This document shows, piece after piece, positions 27,001 through 39,931 of a DNA stretch of 64,000 nt. The stretch's first letter is position 1; each line of letters starts with the position of its first letter. This stretch comes from Tetrahymena thermophila SB210 (taxonomy: Eukaryota > Ciliophora > Oligohymenophorea > Hymenostomatida > Tetrahymenidae), in contig NW_002476322.1 of the NCBI RefSeq assembly GCF_000189635.1, positions 496,001 to 560,000 on the forward strand, read 5' to 3'. Position numbers and translations under genes: made by a program. Under the pieces are notes generated by a model that was not told the DNA's origin, did no database searches, and was given only the letters and a program-made list of their open reading frames with translations.

Positions 27001-30000
27001 TTTTTTTAATTGTTGATTGAGTTAAATAAATTTAATTATAAATGAATAAATCTAAAAATTTACAATATAAATAATATTGAAAATCAAAAGAAAAAATAAG
27101 AAATTTAATTTTAAAATTATCAAATTTTTTTAATGCAAAATTTTGCTATTTATAAAAAATGGCAGGGATTAAATTTAAGATTCAGTCAATTTAATAAAGA
27201 CTGGTTAATTGGTTTTTTTATGAGATAATTTTTAGAAGTAATTCAATTTTTTATAAAAAATAGAAATACATAAACTACTATTAATAAGAATATGTATCTG
27301 AACCTCTACCTATTAAGATTGGAAAGAAAATTAGTGCTTTGTTTCACTCTGTTAATGGAGACGGATATTTAGTTGTATATGATGTAAATGAAAATGCAGA
27401 CATTAAAAGATCCTACACTAGAAACAATAAGAGTGAATATTAATTGTATGGAGTTTCAAAGGATACTGATAAATTAAAAGAATTTATTGATGCACACAAA
27501 ATAAATACAGCGCCAGGGATAGATGAAAATAATAGAAGAAGAGCTGTTCCAACTTCAGATACTACTCCATAGCTCATGTTTTCTAAGATTATGCATCTAG
27601 ATTATGATGCCTTACAAATAGCTGTAAAAGAGTAGATAGATTTAAATAATAATTTGATTAATTAATAAGATAAAGGTGAAATTGATTTAATGCTTTTGAG
27701 GAATATATTTTTTGAAAAATAATGGTGTATGAACTAAAAAATATTTATGGACTGGTAAAAATCAGTAAATCAATTAATATAGGAGGATAAAGATATCAGC
27801 TGCTTAAAAAAATAGTCTACTGCTATTTGGGACTTCCTTAAATTATCACAGATTCAAAAAAATATAATTATTGGGTATTCTGATAAAGAAGAATATAATA
27901 CAGAAATTTATTTTATGGTTAGTAGTGAAGATGATAATGAATAAGAAAAGCACAGTTATCCTACTAAAAGGCCTATAAATAGTTCAAAGCAAGTTAAAGA
28001 TATTAATTAATAATAATCTATTGTTTAAAAAGATGAAATAAAAGAAAATGAATCTATTTAAAATTCTAATCAAGAAAATGTAAAAGAGGCAAATGAAAAT
28101 TAAGATTAACCTTCATCAAAAAATTAACAATTAGAATCCCAAAAAGAAGATTCCTAAGCGCTAACTGCATAAGAAAATTAAGTACCAATAAATTAAAATA
28201 GTGTTGATGTTATTTAAGTAGGAGTAGAAGAAAATATACAAAATAATACAGAAGCAGTAATAACAGAAAAATATTTGTCAACATTAGTGTAAAACTAAAC
28301 ACTTGATTAAAAATAAATGGAAATAGAAAATTGCTCTGTCAGCAAAGAGTCAATAGCTTAATCAGAATCAAGAAAATGCTCAGAAAATCAAGAATCGCTT
28401 CTTAATGAAATCTTTAATGTTGAAAGAAATTAAGTAGGAATGTAGGGTGAATAACCTGAAAATAGTTAATAGTTAAAGGATAACAAATAAAAAAGAAAAA
28501 ATTCTTCTTCCAAAATGAATGTCTAGCCGATTAGCAAAAAGTCAGAAGATTTGTCTAAAACAGAAGAAAGCAACAAACCAAAAGATTAGTAAAATTAGTA
28601 AACTTCAGAGCAAAAATCAAAGCTGCGTGCTAGAAAACCATAAAATACAATGTAGCAGTAAACTTAAAAATTGTCAGCTTACATGAGGAAAAAGAATGCA
28701 GCTTTGCTTTAAGGTGATGCATCAAAGTAACAAACAAAAGCAAGCACCATTTTTGAAACAGTAAGGAAAGGAAAGGCAAATCCTAATAAAAGACTGAAAA
28801 AGAACTCTTAATTTAAATCCTAGTTAGAAACAGATTGCATGATTTGCTTTAGTCAAAAAAATACTGATAATAACCCAGTAGTTTATTGCTCTGATTGCTA
28901 GCAGTCTTTCCATAAAATATGCTATGGCATTTATGAAGTACCCGAAGGGAAATTCTTTTGTGACAAATGCAAAATGATAAGATCATTGAAGCATAAAGAA
29001 AGATATTAAAAGGATATTCTAATAGAAAGATTTAGTTGTCCCTTGTGTGTGGAGACAGATTTACCAATAAAATTGATCTATCTCAAAAATAATCATGAAG
29101 CCTAGCATAATTTCAGATAGTTAGACGAAGAAGGACTTGAAAATGAAAGTGATGAGCTTAAGTAATATATAGATTAATCAATTAGTTAGTTATAAATTGA
29201 AAATAAACTTAATAATCATGGAGAGCTGTGGATGCATCCTTTTTGTATGTTCACCTTTAATCTAGCTAAATTCTAAGACGACAACATTGTTTTGACTAGT
29301 ACAGATTTTCCAAACTCATAAGCAAATAAAGATTCTATTCACTCTGATTCTTCCATTTCATCTGAAGATATATTTAGCAATCCTTCTTGCTAAATTTGTT
29401 AAAAGAGTCATGGCATCACTGTAAAATGCAAAGAAAGCGAATGTAATGAATACTTTCACCCTTTATGTGCTTTCTTTTAGGGACTTCAATCGAAAGTTGC
29501 AGAGAAAGCTGTTGAGAAATAAAATCAAATTATTAGCAAAAAATCTAAAAAAAATAAATAAGATCAAAACTTAATTGAGCTTTCAGAATAAGGATAACTT
29601 GAATTTGAGATAAATTGTAAGAAACATTGTACACTTTTAAGAAAATAAGTAGTAGCTGATGAGTAAAGTAAATTAGAATAGGAAGGAAACAAGACTAATT
29701 TATCTCTCGAAATTAGATAAATTTAAGAGAATTTAAAGCAAGACATAGATTTTTATTTGAAACAAATCTTTTACAGAAGATTTGGTGTCAATTATGAAAA
29801 AATTTGCACATATTTTTATTATTATGAAGATTTCCATGAGGAAGTATACTTAAAGAATAACTTAAAAATTAAATTTTACAATCCTCATGACAATGAATAT
29901 CAATCAATATAACAAATAAAATCATTTTTATAGTTTGGTCCATTGCCTAAAAATTAATTAAATAACTAGCTTCATTGGCAAAATTAAAACAATACTGAAG

Positions 30001-30587
30001 AAATAACAAATTCAAAAAATCAAGATGAAGAAGAAGATATAGAGGAAATAGATTATGGGGAAGAGGAGGAATATGACGATGATGACGTTAGAAATAGTTA
30101 TAACGATGAAGAAATTGATCTTGAGGATAAATATTATGAGGATGATCAATAAAAGAAAGCACAAACTAGAAAAATAGGATATAAATAAAACTCTGGTGCA
30201 AATAAAAAAGGAGAGTCTGGGCTTAAACCAAAGCAAACAACTTATAAAAAATAACTTAAATAAAAAGATTAAAAATAAAACTCTTTACCAGCCGATATAG
30301 ATTAAAGTGAATAAATATAAAAATAGAACTAATAAGATGAAAAAGATTAAATGAAAATGGAAATTGAAGAGAATTTACCATTATAAACTAGCTTGAATAA
30401 TGAGTAGGTTAAAACTTAAGAGAATCAAAGCAATTAAAAAAAATAGAAAGTACATGAAGAGGAAAACATATTTGACTAATATGAGTTGGAAGATGATTTC
30501 GGATCATAGGATGACTACGATTATGAAAATAACTTATAAAGTAGCAAATCCTCACAAAAAGAGAGTGATTCTGCAAATAAAAATTGA
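24044..30587 (+). CDS. Large chromatin protein: N-terminal extended PHD, AT-hook, C-terminal PHD plus extended PHD
   Basis: Two exons, 24044-26992 and 27264-30587, encode 2,090 residues. Residues 26-145 contain a zinc module (CYLC, HLTC, CLIC, HLAC, CRQH) in the order of an extended PHD finger. An AT-hook core RGRP lies at 302-305 with flanking lysines. A long acidic and Gln/Asn-rich linker follows. From Cys1508 there is a canonical PHD finger (CMIC, CSDC, FHKICYG, FFCDKC), immediately followed by a second extended PHD (CPLC, WMHPFCMF, CQIC, FHPLCAFF, CKKH). That PHD-knuckle-ePHD arrangement is known from Jade, BRPF and AF10 proteins, which read histone H3 tails in acetyltransferase or methyltransferase complexes. 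The C-terminus is strongly acidic. The intron sits at a codon boundary, and both sides close in frame. A nuclear histone-reader role is inferred. Confidence 0.87.
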
Positions 30588-31675
30588 AAGAATAGCTTTT
30601 GCATTTTAATTATAATCAATTTATCTAATAATAATTATAAAAAATTTGTAATTAATTATAAAGTAACCCATCTGCCTTACAAAAATTATTACTTAATTAG
30701 TTATTTAATTAGTGATTAAGTTATTTAAGTTAAATTTTAATGAAAAAAGTAAATATTTTATTTACTTATTGCAATAAATTCAATTCATTTCAAATATAAA
30801 ATTATATAAAGCTATTTTTTAAACTTAAAAATGGAAATAATTAATAAATAAATAAAAGTACATGTTAGTTAAATACAAGCAATTATTATCAAAAAACACA
30901 GTAAGAAGATATACTCATCATTCAAAACACTAGAACTCATCCTCTCAATTGAGAAATTTTGAAGCAAGTAGATAGTTGTTGATTTATTATAAATTAAAAT
31001 AATTATGAATGTAAAAATATGAAGATAATTATTAACAAAATGAATAGATGAACTTTTTTGATAAATAATAAATAATAAACAAATTATATTTATTAAAAAA
31101 ATGGGCAAAAGTTATTTATTAAAAGAAAGAAAGTAGATGTTTTTTACAAACAAATGACTGGTACTTAATAAAATTGCGGTTGGTATAAAAATTTAATAAT
31201 TTCCCGCAAAAAAATTGATATCCACCAAAATCTTTTCAATATCTAATTTGTAATATATAATATATAATAAATAGATGTATTATTAATTGAAAAATATTTC
31301 CAAGTATTTATTTAATTATTATTTCATTCATCTGTTAATGATTTAGTCAATTTTTTAGTTAGTTAGTTAGTTAATTAGATAAGATTTGCTTTTATTATTG
31401 AAAGAGTTAATGAATGAATGAAGGGTTTATCTGAATCATTCAAAATAGCAGATTTTCTTTACTTTTTTCTTTCTTTCATTCTATTCATTTAAAACTATTT
31501 TGTTATTTTTTAATTAATTGTTAAGTAATATTAAGATAAATAGAAAAGCAACCTATATATAATAAAAGGGCGTAATATAAAATAGGATTCAACTTAGACT
31601 AATTAATTATCTAAGAAAATATTTTCTTTACAAAGAATATAAAAGAGCAACAAAAATATATTTAAGCAATAAAGT
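30588..31675. other. AT-rich intergenic spacer
   Basis: The spacer lies between two rightward genes. It contains short TTAG/ATTA runs near 31360 and nothing else that can be supported. Confidence 0.6.
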
Positions 31676-33568
31676 ATGCAGCCTTCATCTGAAAATTATG
31701 TTGAAAAAACTATAGACGTAAAATGCGATTCTTGCTCATAATCTTACGATAAAGATAATAATATTCCTAAACTTCTACCCAAGTGTTTCCACACAATATG
31801 CGAATAGTGCATTGCTACTTAACTACATTAGAATTAAAACTTAATTTGTCCAATTTGCAAGGAAAATTATTTGAACTAATTTAAAAATCTAGATGACTTT
31901 CCTCCAAATACTGTTATTTTAAGTTAAATGTACCCACCTTTAAAGAAAAGAAAGCTAAATGATGAATCAGCGAAGCAAATTATAAATGTTTAGACAATCA
32001 AGAGAGAAGAAACAACTGAATTAGATTCAGAGATTAAGTAACTGTAATAGTAATAAGATTTAGAAGAAAGTACTATTATTACAAAGTAAGAACATATTGA
32101 TGAGCATGAGCCAAAAGTATTGTAGCAACTTAAAAGCAAATAATATCGTGTATATAACGAATTAAGCAATGGAAGAAGCAATAGCAGTAGCAGAAGCTTG
32201 ATGCACAGATCTGGCTCATAATATAAATATAGAACAAAGGAAAGCATGAACGAAAAAAGGAAATTATCTCAACTGATTACAGAGAATTCTAATAATATAA
32301 ATAACTTTAAGACAATAACTCCTTCTAGATTTAGTGAGAACTCTAACTCAAGATCTGTTAACTAATCTATTATATTATAATCTAGTTTTTAAAATTCAAA
32401 AAATTTTAATGACCTTAGTCCAAATCTCATTTAGAAATGTGCAGCCAGTTTAAAAATATCAAATAATACTGCAAATTTTGATAAGGATAAAAAAAATTCT
32501 AATTTTTTAGTAAAATAAGAAAACTATTAAGATCATGAAGAACATCTTATTGATGTATAAAAAGAGCAATAATAAGATTAAAAGCAATAAAAAATTAATA
32601 GTAATGTGATAGATGATGGAAATAAGCATAAAATTAAGCTCAAACAAGAATAAAATTGCATATTTAACAGTGAAATTCTTTAAAGCTTTATTAATTCTTC
32701 CACAGAGAATTCTTAAGATGCTAATTAGTTTTAAAATTAAGAAGAATGCAATATACACAATGAATAATTATAGTACTACTGTGAGAATCACAGCTAAGGT
32801 TTTTGCATAAAATGCTATGATCACTCATTTTGTGAGAATACAATTCTTTATCAGCAACATCTTAATGATGAAAAATGGTAAATGATAAAGGAAACAGTTA
32901 AAGAAGAGGAGAATGTAATAGAAAATCTAAGCAGTCTTTAAAATCACTATCAAAGTATTTGCATAGAATTAAATCGTCAAGAAACTTAGTAAATAGTAAA
33001 CATAGAAAAAGAAATTTCAGATATTATTCATAGCCTAATTAGCTGGAAGCAAAATTTTACATAGAACATGACATTGTAAACAAAAAAAATACAAGAAAGC
33101 ATCTCTCATAAGCTAAGTTTCATATAAAAATCTATTTAAAATTGCTAAAAAATAAATGAAAAAACTATTTAACTATAAAAAAATCTTAAATTTTAACTCT
33201 AAAGTTAAAAAGATATTTTAAATGACCAAGACCAAAGCAACGAGCACACTAACTAAAATAGCTAAGAATAATTTAATTTATCTCTAACTAAAATAGCTAA
33301 ATCTATTGATGAACACCAAAAATCATTTTTGTAGGAGCTAAAATCCTTCGGTTCTCAATTTAATAAAAAGAATCTTTACTCGATCAATAATTTTGAGAAC
33401 TTAAAAAATAAATTTACAAAATACACCTGCAATTTTAACAATTATTTAAAGCTGCTTATTCAAGATAAGTAGGAGTCAAAAGACTGCTATATAAAAAAAA
33501 TACCTGGATATCCTTCAAAAGAAGTGTCATAAATTTTCAATTCTATCCCGCTCATAAACTTTTAATGA
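31676..33568 (+). CDS. TRIM-like protein: RING finger, B-box and coiled coil
   Basis: A single exon encodes 630 residues, with ATG at 31676-31678 and TGA at 33566-33568. The RING starts at Cys17 (CDSC) and continues with CFHTICEQC and CPICKENY, which matches C3HC4 spacing. A Ser/Asn/Gln-rich linker follows. A B-box begins near residue 358 (CNIHNEQLQYYCENH, then FCIKC). The remaining C-terminal part is helical and Gln/Glu/Lys-rich, as expected for a coiled coil. The order RING, B-box, coiled coil is the TRIM/RBCC architecture, so a ubiquitin E3 ligase role is likely. No SPRY, NHL or other C-terminal domain is visible, and the linker between RING and B-box is unusually long. Confidence 0.85.
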
Positions 33569-34346
33569 ATAATTAACAACCAGTTTCTTCTACTAAATTA
33601 ATCTTTATATAAAAATATATAAATAAAATAACTAAAATTAATAAATATAAACTATATTTAAAATTTAAAATTTCCTAAAATATAATTAAATATTATTATT
33701 CATAATTTATTATGCTAATCATGTATATTTATTTACAGTACCCATTAATTAAATCTTCAATTTTTCATTAAAATTCCAACTTAAACATAGAATTCTAATT
33801 TAAATTTTTAACTATATATTATCTGCTAATATTAAATAGTTTTGTTCTTTTGTCCTTATTATTATTATTATTACTAAAGCCATATTATTAAAAACAAGAA
33901 ATATTTTTATTTTAAATATTAATTTATAAATTCAATAAAAATACATAAATAAAACTTATTTCAAATAAATAAAAAAATAAAATATATTTTAAAAGATTAA
34001 ATTTAGTTTATTTTAATTAAAGAAGCAATAATGATTTTGTTAAAATAAATAAATAGATGCAAATATAATCAAAATTAAAATTTATTCTAAAATAAATTAT
34101 AAAATTTTTTGATTTAATTTATCTAATTTTTATAAAAATATATTTTTTTGTCAAAATAAAATTTTTTAAAATATATAAATAAAATAAAATATTATAGTTA
34201 ATGTTTACAAATAACAAATTATTAAAAACTACAAAAAATATTTTATATTTAACCCTTTAAATAAATGACATACACATTCTCTTTTATGACATTTTTTGTG
34301 GTATTGCAAAATATTAATTAACTTGTTTGTAAAAATTAGTCTACAA
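33569..34346. other. AT-rich convergent spacer
   Basis: The spacer lies between the 3' ends of two convergent genes. It includes a short ATT trinucleotide run near 33858-33873. No gene is seen. Confidence 0.6.
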
Positions 34347-34937
34347 TCATAGAATTATTATTTTTAGCAGATAAAATGTAAATACAAATTTTAATATTTA
34401 TGAATATGTTGCAGAAGAGATTGATGGATCCACACACTTAGATAAATCATCGCTAGCTGCAGTTAAATTTTAACTTTCAAAACATGCTTCGCACATGCTG
34501 TCGCTCCAAATTATTCCGTTTCCATTGCAATTAAAGCAAGTTTTATTTTTATCGTTATATGCATATCTGCTACATCCGGTTACTCTTTGATAAATACACT
34601 AACTTTAACTTGCTAAAGAGCAATCATAACATTTACTTGATCCATCATAACCATATTATGCACACTGTAAGACATTACTGTATTTACAAGCATTATTTTC
34701 AACAGTAGAACAATCTATGCATTAACCATTATACAATGCATAAGTAGTACAAATATTCTAATTTACGTATGTACAATTTTTAGACGCTAGCGAAGAACAA
34801 TCAATACAATTCATCGTCATAATGTCAAATTAAAAATTTATGCACTAAGGGTCTTAACTGCAAGAGTTAGATGAAGTATTACAGTTTAACCCATATATTA
34901 GCAATAAGTTAGTAGTAAATAAAATTAGTTTTAGCAT
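34347..34937 (-). CDS. Immobilization-antigen-like cysteine-repeat surface protein with GPI signal
   Basis: A single exon encodes 196 residues from ATG at 34937 to TGA at 34347-34349. A signal peptide (LKLILFTTNLLLIYGLNC) is followed by about 20 cysteines. Three successive repeats each read C-x2-C-x7-C-x7-C, with 9 to 11 residues to the next unit: CIDC..NC..IC, CIDC..AC..QC and CYDC..QC..GC. A partial CFNC/CEAC unit follows. The C-terminus is hydrophobic (ILKFVFTFYLLKIIIL) after a Ser-rich spacer, as expected for GPI anchoring. Periodic cysteine repeats with both signals are the known plan of Tetrahymena and Paramecium surface antigens, although this protein is much shorter than most of them. 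Its 5' end and upstream region are duplicated at 35361-35640. Confidence 0.83.
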
Positions 34938-35360
34938 TTGAGTTTACCTTTCTTTAAACAAAACAAAATCTTTAAGCTATTACTTCTATAATAATTAAAT
35001 TAATTTTAAATTAACAACTCAACTTAAAAATATGATGAGATATAAAAGCAAAGAAAACTTTTTTTTATATTATTAAAATAAATTTATTAAATATGGTTAA
35101 AAAAATAAATGACTCTGAAAATGTAAACTAAAATAGCTTTAAATTCATCATTTTATTTAAATTTACATAAAAAAAAAAAATTTTTAGTATTTTTTTACAC
35201 TTTTTAATAATATCATCAGAAATATATGCAATTCTTTTATCAAGTATATTTCATTAATTCTAAAATTTAATAGGCTTAGTTTCCTATAATTATTAATAGA
35301 TGTTCAAATTGAAGGCTGTTATGAACAATTATCAATATTATGCAGTTTGTATACATTAGT
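34938..35360. other. Upstream region of antigen-like gene
   Basis: The promoter side of the antigen-like gene. Blocks such as CTTTAAACAAAACAAAATCT, AACTCAA and AAAGCAAAGAAAA recur in the same order at about 35500-35600. Part of 35290-35360 may be further decayed coding sequence of the copy at 35361. Confidence 0.55.
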
Positions 35361-35487
35361 ATGTCAAATTAATAATAAATGCATTCAGGGTATTAATTGC
35401 AAGAGTTAGATGAAGTATTACAATTCTAAACCTATATATGTATTTATTGGCAGTAAATTAGTAGCTAATAAAATCAGTTTTAGTATA
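35361..35487 (-). pseudogene. Decayed 5' fragment of the antigen-like gene
   Basis: The complement matches the first 45 or so codons of the antigen-like gene at 34937, including the stretch encoding CNTSSNSC. The initiator ATG has become ATA, and at least one indel shifts the frame after about 15 codons. No continuation into the repeat region is found. The similarity extends upstream past 35600, so the copy carried the promoter as well. It is a truncated duplicate rather than a functional gene. Confidence 0.75.
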
Positions 35488-35803
35488 TGAGTTTAACTTT
35501 ATTTATACCAAACAAAATTTTATCTTTTATAAATAAATTAATTTTAAATAATCAACTCAAGTTAAATTATAAATAAAAGCAAAGAAAATCTATTTATCAC
35601 TATTAAAGTTTATTAAATTATATTTTTGAAATAATTAATTTATTCTAAAATAGAAATAGCGAATTTATGTCACTTTAAAAATAATCGAAATACTTCAATT
35701 TAACTTATTTATTTTTACAAAAATAATTTTTAGTATTTAATATAACACTTTAAAAAAAATTTCAACATAAATTTGTACAATTAATTGATTTATAAAATAT
35801 ATT
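35488..35803. other. Duplicated upstream flank and spacer
   Basis: The first 150 bases resemble the upstream flank of the antigen-like gene (AAAGCAAAGAAAAT and neighbouring blocks). The rest is AT-rich 3' flank of the EGF-like protein gene. Confidence 0.55.
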
Positions 35804-37633
35804 TCATTAATTTTCTTATATCTAATAGTTGTCGTTTCCATTTTCATCACCATTTTATTCTATGGCTATTTCTTTATTTATATTATTTTCATTTAGATTT
35901 TCATGTAATGAGTAATCATCTTACAATAACAAATCTTTCTTTCTCTTTCTATTTTTAGGTTTTTAAATAAATTAGTAATATGTTACAAAGCTAAATAGCA
36001 AAACGAGTGAAGATATTAATAGAGTGATTAAAACAATTTCTTGAGTATCCAAACTTTTTGAAAATGTTTCTATGAATCCCTCTTGCTCAAAAACTAATAA
36101 TTTAATTCCTGAGGCAACCAATACGAAGGGATCTTTGGTTGGATAATTGAACTGTTCAAATAAATTGATTTCAATTGTGTATCTGCCAGCTGTTGTGATG
36201 TTTGGACTTAGATTTCTAAAATTAATAACTATTTCAAAAGGCTAATCTCCTATAATTTGTTCAAAGGTAAGATTATACTTTCTCAAATAACTATCAATAA
36301 CATTATCTCCTAAATTATTCCAATTTATATATTAGATTTGAGGGTTTAAAATCCTCAATCTTGAAAAAACTAGCTTGTCTGATTTATAGAGATATTTAAA
36401 TTCTTTAAATGGTTCCCATTCGATAGCTGTTTATAATCAGTAGAAGTAAATCTATTTACACTTTAAATATATTTTAAAAAAATACGTGCTGTAGGAGGTT
36501 TTTCGTCAAAAAGAATTTTATAATCTGCTGATGTTCCATACACTTTAGGTTCTTTAGGTGGAATGAATAAGTTTCTGCATTAAGCTTAAACCTTTAAAAA
36601 TGAAATAGATTTATTTTATTGTAAACAAAAACGAATATCAAATATGTATTAATTAAGTCTCAAGATTGTAATGAGGTTTATTTACATGATAACTTAGAAA
36701 ATCTTCATTTTTAACTTGCAGACAAGGAGGAAGACCGGTATATTCAGACACATAATAAAATTCATTGAATTTTTTACATCTAGGCTCATTTAATATGTTT
36801 AAATCGCAATATACCCTCGATTCTAACTCACATCTTCTTCCAACATAATCAAGTGGGCAGAGACAAGACTCAAATTTTAATTTCCTTGTCACACAATTAT
36901 TTTGTTGAAGCTATTCAGGTGTTAAATGTTTATAAAATTATTCTTGAACCATTGAACTATTACAAAAATAAGCAGTCTATTCTATAAGAACTAAATATGA
37001 ATTATTTTAGCATTTATCTTTTTCAGACATCTTTGTTATTTCTCCATCGTCAGGAATGTTTTGATTCTATTAAAGCAATCTTTAAATTTATGTAAATTAA
37101 TATTCTTCCTCTTATTGCAAATCTTTAGGTGAAACAGTGGAAACAGTTGGATTTTTCTAAAGCCTCTCAAAACTATTAAATTGTCTGAAAGGACTATTAT
37201 TTTTTTCTTTTTCTTTTTCTAAGCTTTTATCAATCATCATTCTGAATTTATTGGATTTGTGTTCTGGCATACTTTTATATTCTTTTTTCCACTCTTCTTC
37301 ATTAAGAACATCGCTTTAGTAAAACATCTAATTGAACCCTGTTGTTGTTTTTTGGAATTCATCCTATTTATTTGTCAAATAGTAGTCTAAAGACAAATAG
37401 CTTTATATTTTCTAAATCACATTTTCGCTTAGATACTATACTAAATCCATATAAGATTCACCTAATTAATTTAAAGTATGAAGAATATTTTATTTCCTTT
37501 TAAGCGACCGCTCTTCTTAAGGAATCTGCATTTTATAATTTTAATCCTTAAATACTCCACTCTCGAGTGTACATACTTAGCTAAATATATTAAAAAAAAC
37601 TAATAAGATTAAAAAAACCTATTATTTATTCAT
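35804..37633 (-). CDS. Type I membrane protein with EGF-like segment, unknown function
   Basis: Three exons (37633-36686, 36591-36462, 36426-35804) encode 566 residues. A signal peptide (QQVFLILLVFFNIFS) opens the protein. The next 230 residues are charged and Gln-rich. An EGF-like segment then reads CLCPLDYVGRRCE, with a C-x-C and a glycine-arginine-cysteine ending as in EGF repeats. A beta-rich ectodomain follows. A single membrane span (EIVLITLLISSLVLLFSFVTYY) precedes a basic stop-transfer stretch (KPKNRKRKKD) and a 50-residue cytosolic tail. The second intron is only 35 bases, but the frame requires it. I do not recognise a named family; an adhesion or receptor role is a guess from topology. 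Confidence 0.8.
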
Positions 37634-39292
37634 TTTTAAATATTTGATAAAAAATTTAATTAGTTGTAATAGATTCTTATTACAATATTTATTTACATTA
37701 ATATCTGAGCAAACTATCTTATTAGTAATGAATATATATTCAAATTTTATTAAAAAAGCAAATTATTATTAAACCTAATAATTTTTTAAAATTATTTTTT
37801 ATTTTTTTAATTTTAAAACATTTATTTACAAAAATTTTATTTAAGCTAAATAAAATAAAAATAAATTTATTACTTCTTAGTTTCTAATTTCTTAATTAAA
37901 AATTTTATTGTATAAATAAATATAAAAACATAATGTAATAAATTAGTAAAAACTTATTAAAATAATTTATTTATTGAAATTTTATTAAAAAAGCAAATTA
38001 TTAAAGAATGAAGTTATATTTTTTGAAAATTATTTCATTTATTTCTTCTATTTAAGATTAATAAAATTAAAACTAATTCATTATTTGATGAATACCTTCT
38101 AATTTATTAATTGAAAAACAATATTGTTTAAATAGATAATATTATAATGTAAAAAATATTTTAGTACCTATGAAAATAATTTATTTTGAACAAAAAGTTT
38201 TAATTATTTATCAAGTCTTAACTCTAGTAATAAAAAATAAATATTATAAATATTTGCTAATTTTTTATTATGCTTTAAAAAATAGAAATTATTTCAATAA
38301 CCATTTTGACTAATAATGATTCTGTACTTACTACAATTCTATTAAAAAATGAAATTAATAAAAAATTATCCAAACCATAGAATTAAAATAAAAATATAAA
38401 TTGCATACAGAACTAAACTAATATTTCATGGATAATTACTTTTTATAACCACAGCTTTTGTGTAATTTGAATGAAAAAATTTTAAAATTAAGAATAAAAT
38501 ATAGAAAACTTTTTTTTCAGTATTTTAATCAAAATCTTTTTTACTGAGGTACTTTTTAAAGTGCTTTCAAGTACTAGAAACTTTATAATTAAATAAATAA
38601 ATTTTTATACTCAAATTTTTTCCTTTAGGAACCAAAGAAAAATTAATCATTATATTTTTATGAATAAAACTAAAAGTCAACACTTTAAAATCAATTTATA
38701 TTTTTTATAATCAGAAGTAAATTGTAAAATTAGTTAGACCTATTAAATTTATTTTTTCTAATCTAAAATATCTATTGTATTTTATAAATAAGACTGCTTG
38801 ACTTTGTTTAATTCCAATAAAAATATATTGAAAATTAATAATAGGATTAGTTGATATTATTAAATACCTATTAGCAACATTTAAGTGAAATAGATACAGC
38901 AGTATAAATTATAAAAAAATTCTATTTTTAGTTAAAGTAGAATATTCTAAATAAATTTAATTGTTTCAATTTGTTAAAATAATTTATAAATAAAAATTGC
39001 AATTCATGAATTTGCGAACTGTATTTATTCCAGTAAATATCTATTTTTACATTCAATTAAAGGTAAAGATTTTTAGTTAGCAGCTAATCTAAATTTTTTA
39101 TAAAACCATTAGACAAATATATAAAATTTATCTATAAATATCAAAAGTAGAGTTTTATATCAATCGAGTAAATAGATTGTGCTTTAAAAGTTAGGTTTTT
39201 TCATTCAGCAAATTTTTTAAATAATTATATAATTAAAAATAAATTCATCATCAAAAACAAACAAAACAAAATAAAAAATATTCATCAAAAAA
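37634..39292. other. AT-rich divergent spacer
   Basis: The spacer holds the promoters of two divergent genes. It is one of the most AT-rich stretches of the window and contains no supportable gene or repeat. Confidence 0.6.
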
Positions 39293-39931
39293 ATGTATTA
39301 AGCACACCCTTTAATTACAATAAGCCCTATGCAAAGCAAGCTGTTTTCCTACGCTAAGCAAGCAAAACATACTTCAAAAGGAACAGTCTCTTTCAATTCT
39401 TTGCCATTAACAGAATCTAGTCTTTCAAGAGTAACTAGCAGTGGTTCTCGCGTAAATACAAACAGTTCTTATAATGGAACTTTGAGCTTATCTAATTTTA
39501 AAAGTTCAATTAGCAATTCTTCTAAGTTCAGCAATGCTTCTAAGTTTAGCAACCAATCAAATATTTCAAATAGTTATATTCATACAGAATTTGATGAGAA
39601 TTCATAAAGATTAAAATCGTGTTTCGTAGATAAATAAGTTGAAGAAGGTATTTACACTGGTGCGTCAAACAATATTCAGTAAAGTGTCATAACTTTAAAG
39701 AACTACAAAAAGAGATTCTATAATAACTTAGGATAGTTAAAACCAGGAGTTGCTTACAATAAATATTATGGGTAAAATGATCTCGAAATTGAAGAGTTTG
39801 AAGAAACATATGAACCTTACAGCTATTACAAAATTAGCAGTAAAAATGGTGAAATTATTTCTACTTCAAATCTACGCCCAAAACAAATAGTTTCTATGAT
39901 ATAAAAGAATTAATATATTCCAACAAATTGA
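39293..39931 (+). CDS. Serine-rich hypothetical protein
   Basis: A single exon encodes 212 residues from ATG at 39293 to TGA at 39929-39931. The N-terminal half is rich in Ser, Asn and Phe and has short imperfect repeats of the type SKFSN. The C-terminal half is acidic and Tyr-rich (EIEEFEETYEPYSYYKI) and is followed by a basic end. It has no signal peptide or membrane segment. A downstream ATG at 39329 is in the same frame, but the upstream one gives the longer protein. Codon use is strongly biased, which suggests a real expressed gene. No family is recognised; the Ser-rich part could be a phosphorylation target. Confidence 0.75.

Noticed and set aside
27159..27263. ATG at 27159 as the start of a second gene
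   Set aside because: It is in frame with the downstream exon, but the preceding exon ends in phase at a GT donor and a TAG acceptor at 27262 joins them; the segment itself looks intronic.
32613..32810. Plus- and minus-strand frames within the TRIM-like gene
   Set aside because: They overlap the continuous 630-residue frame carrying the RING and B-box and have no features of their own.
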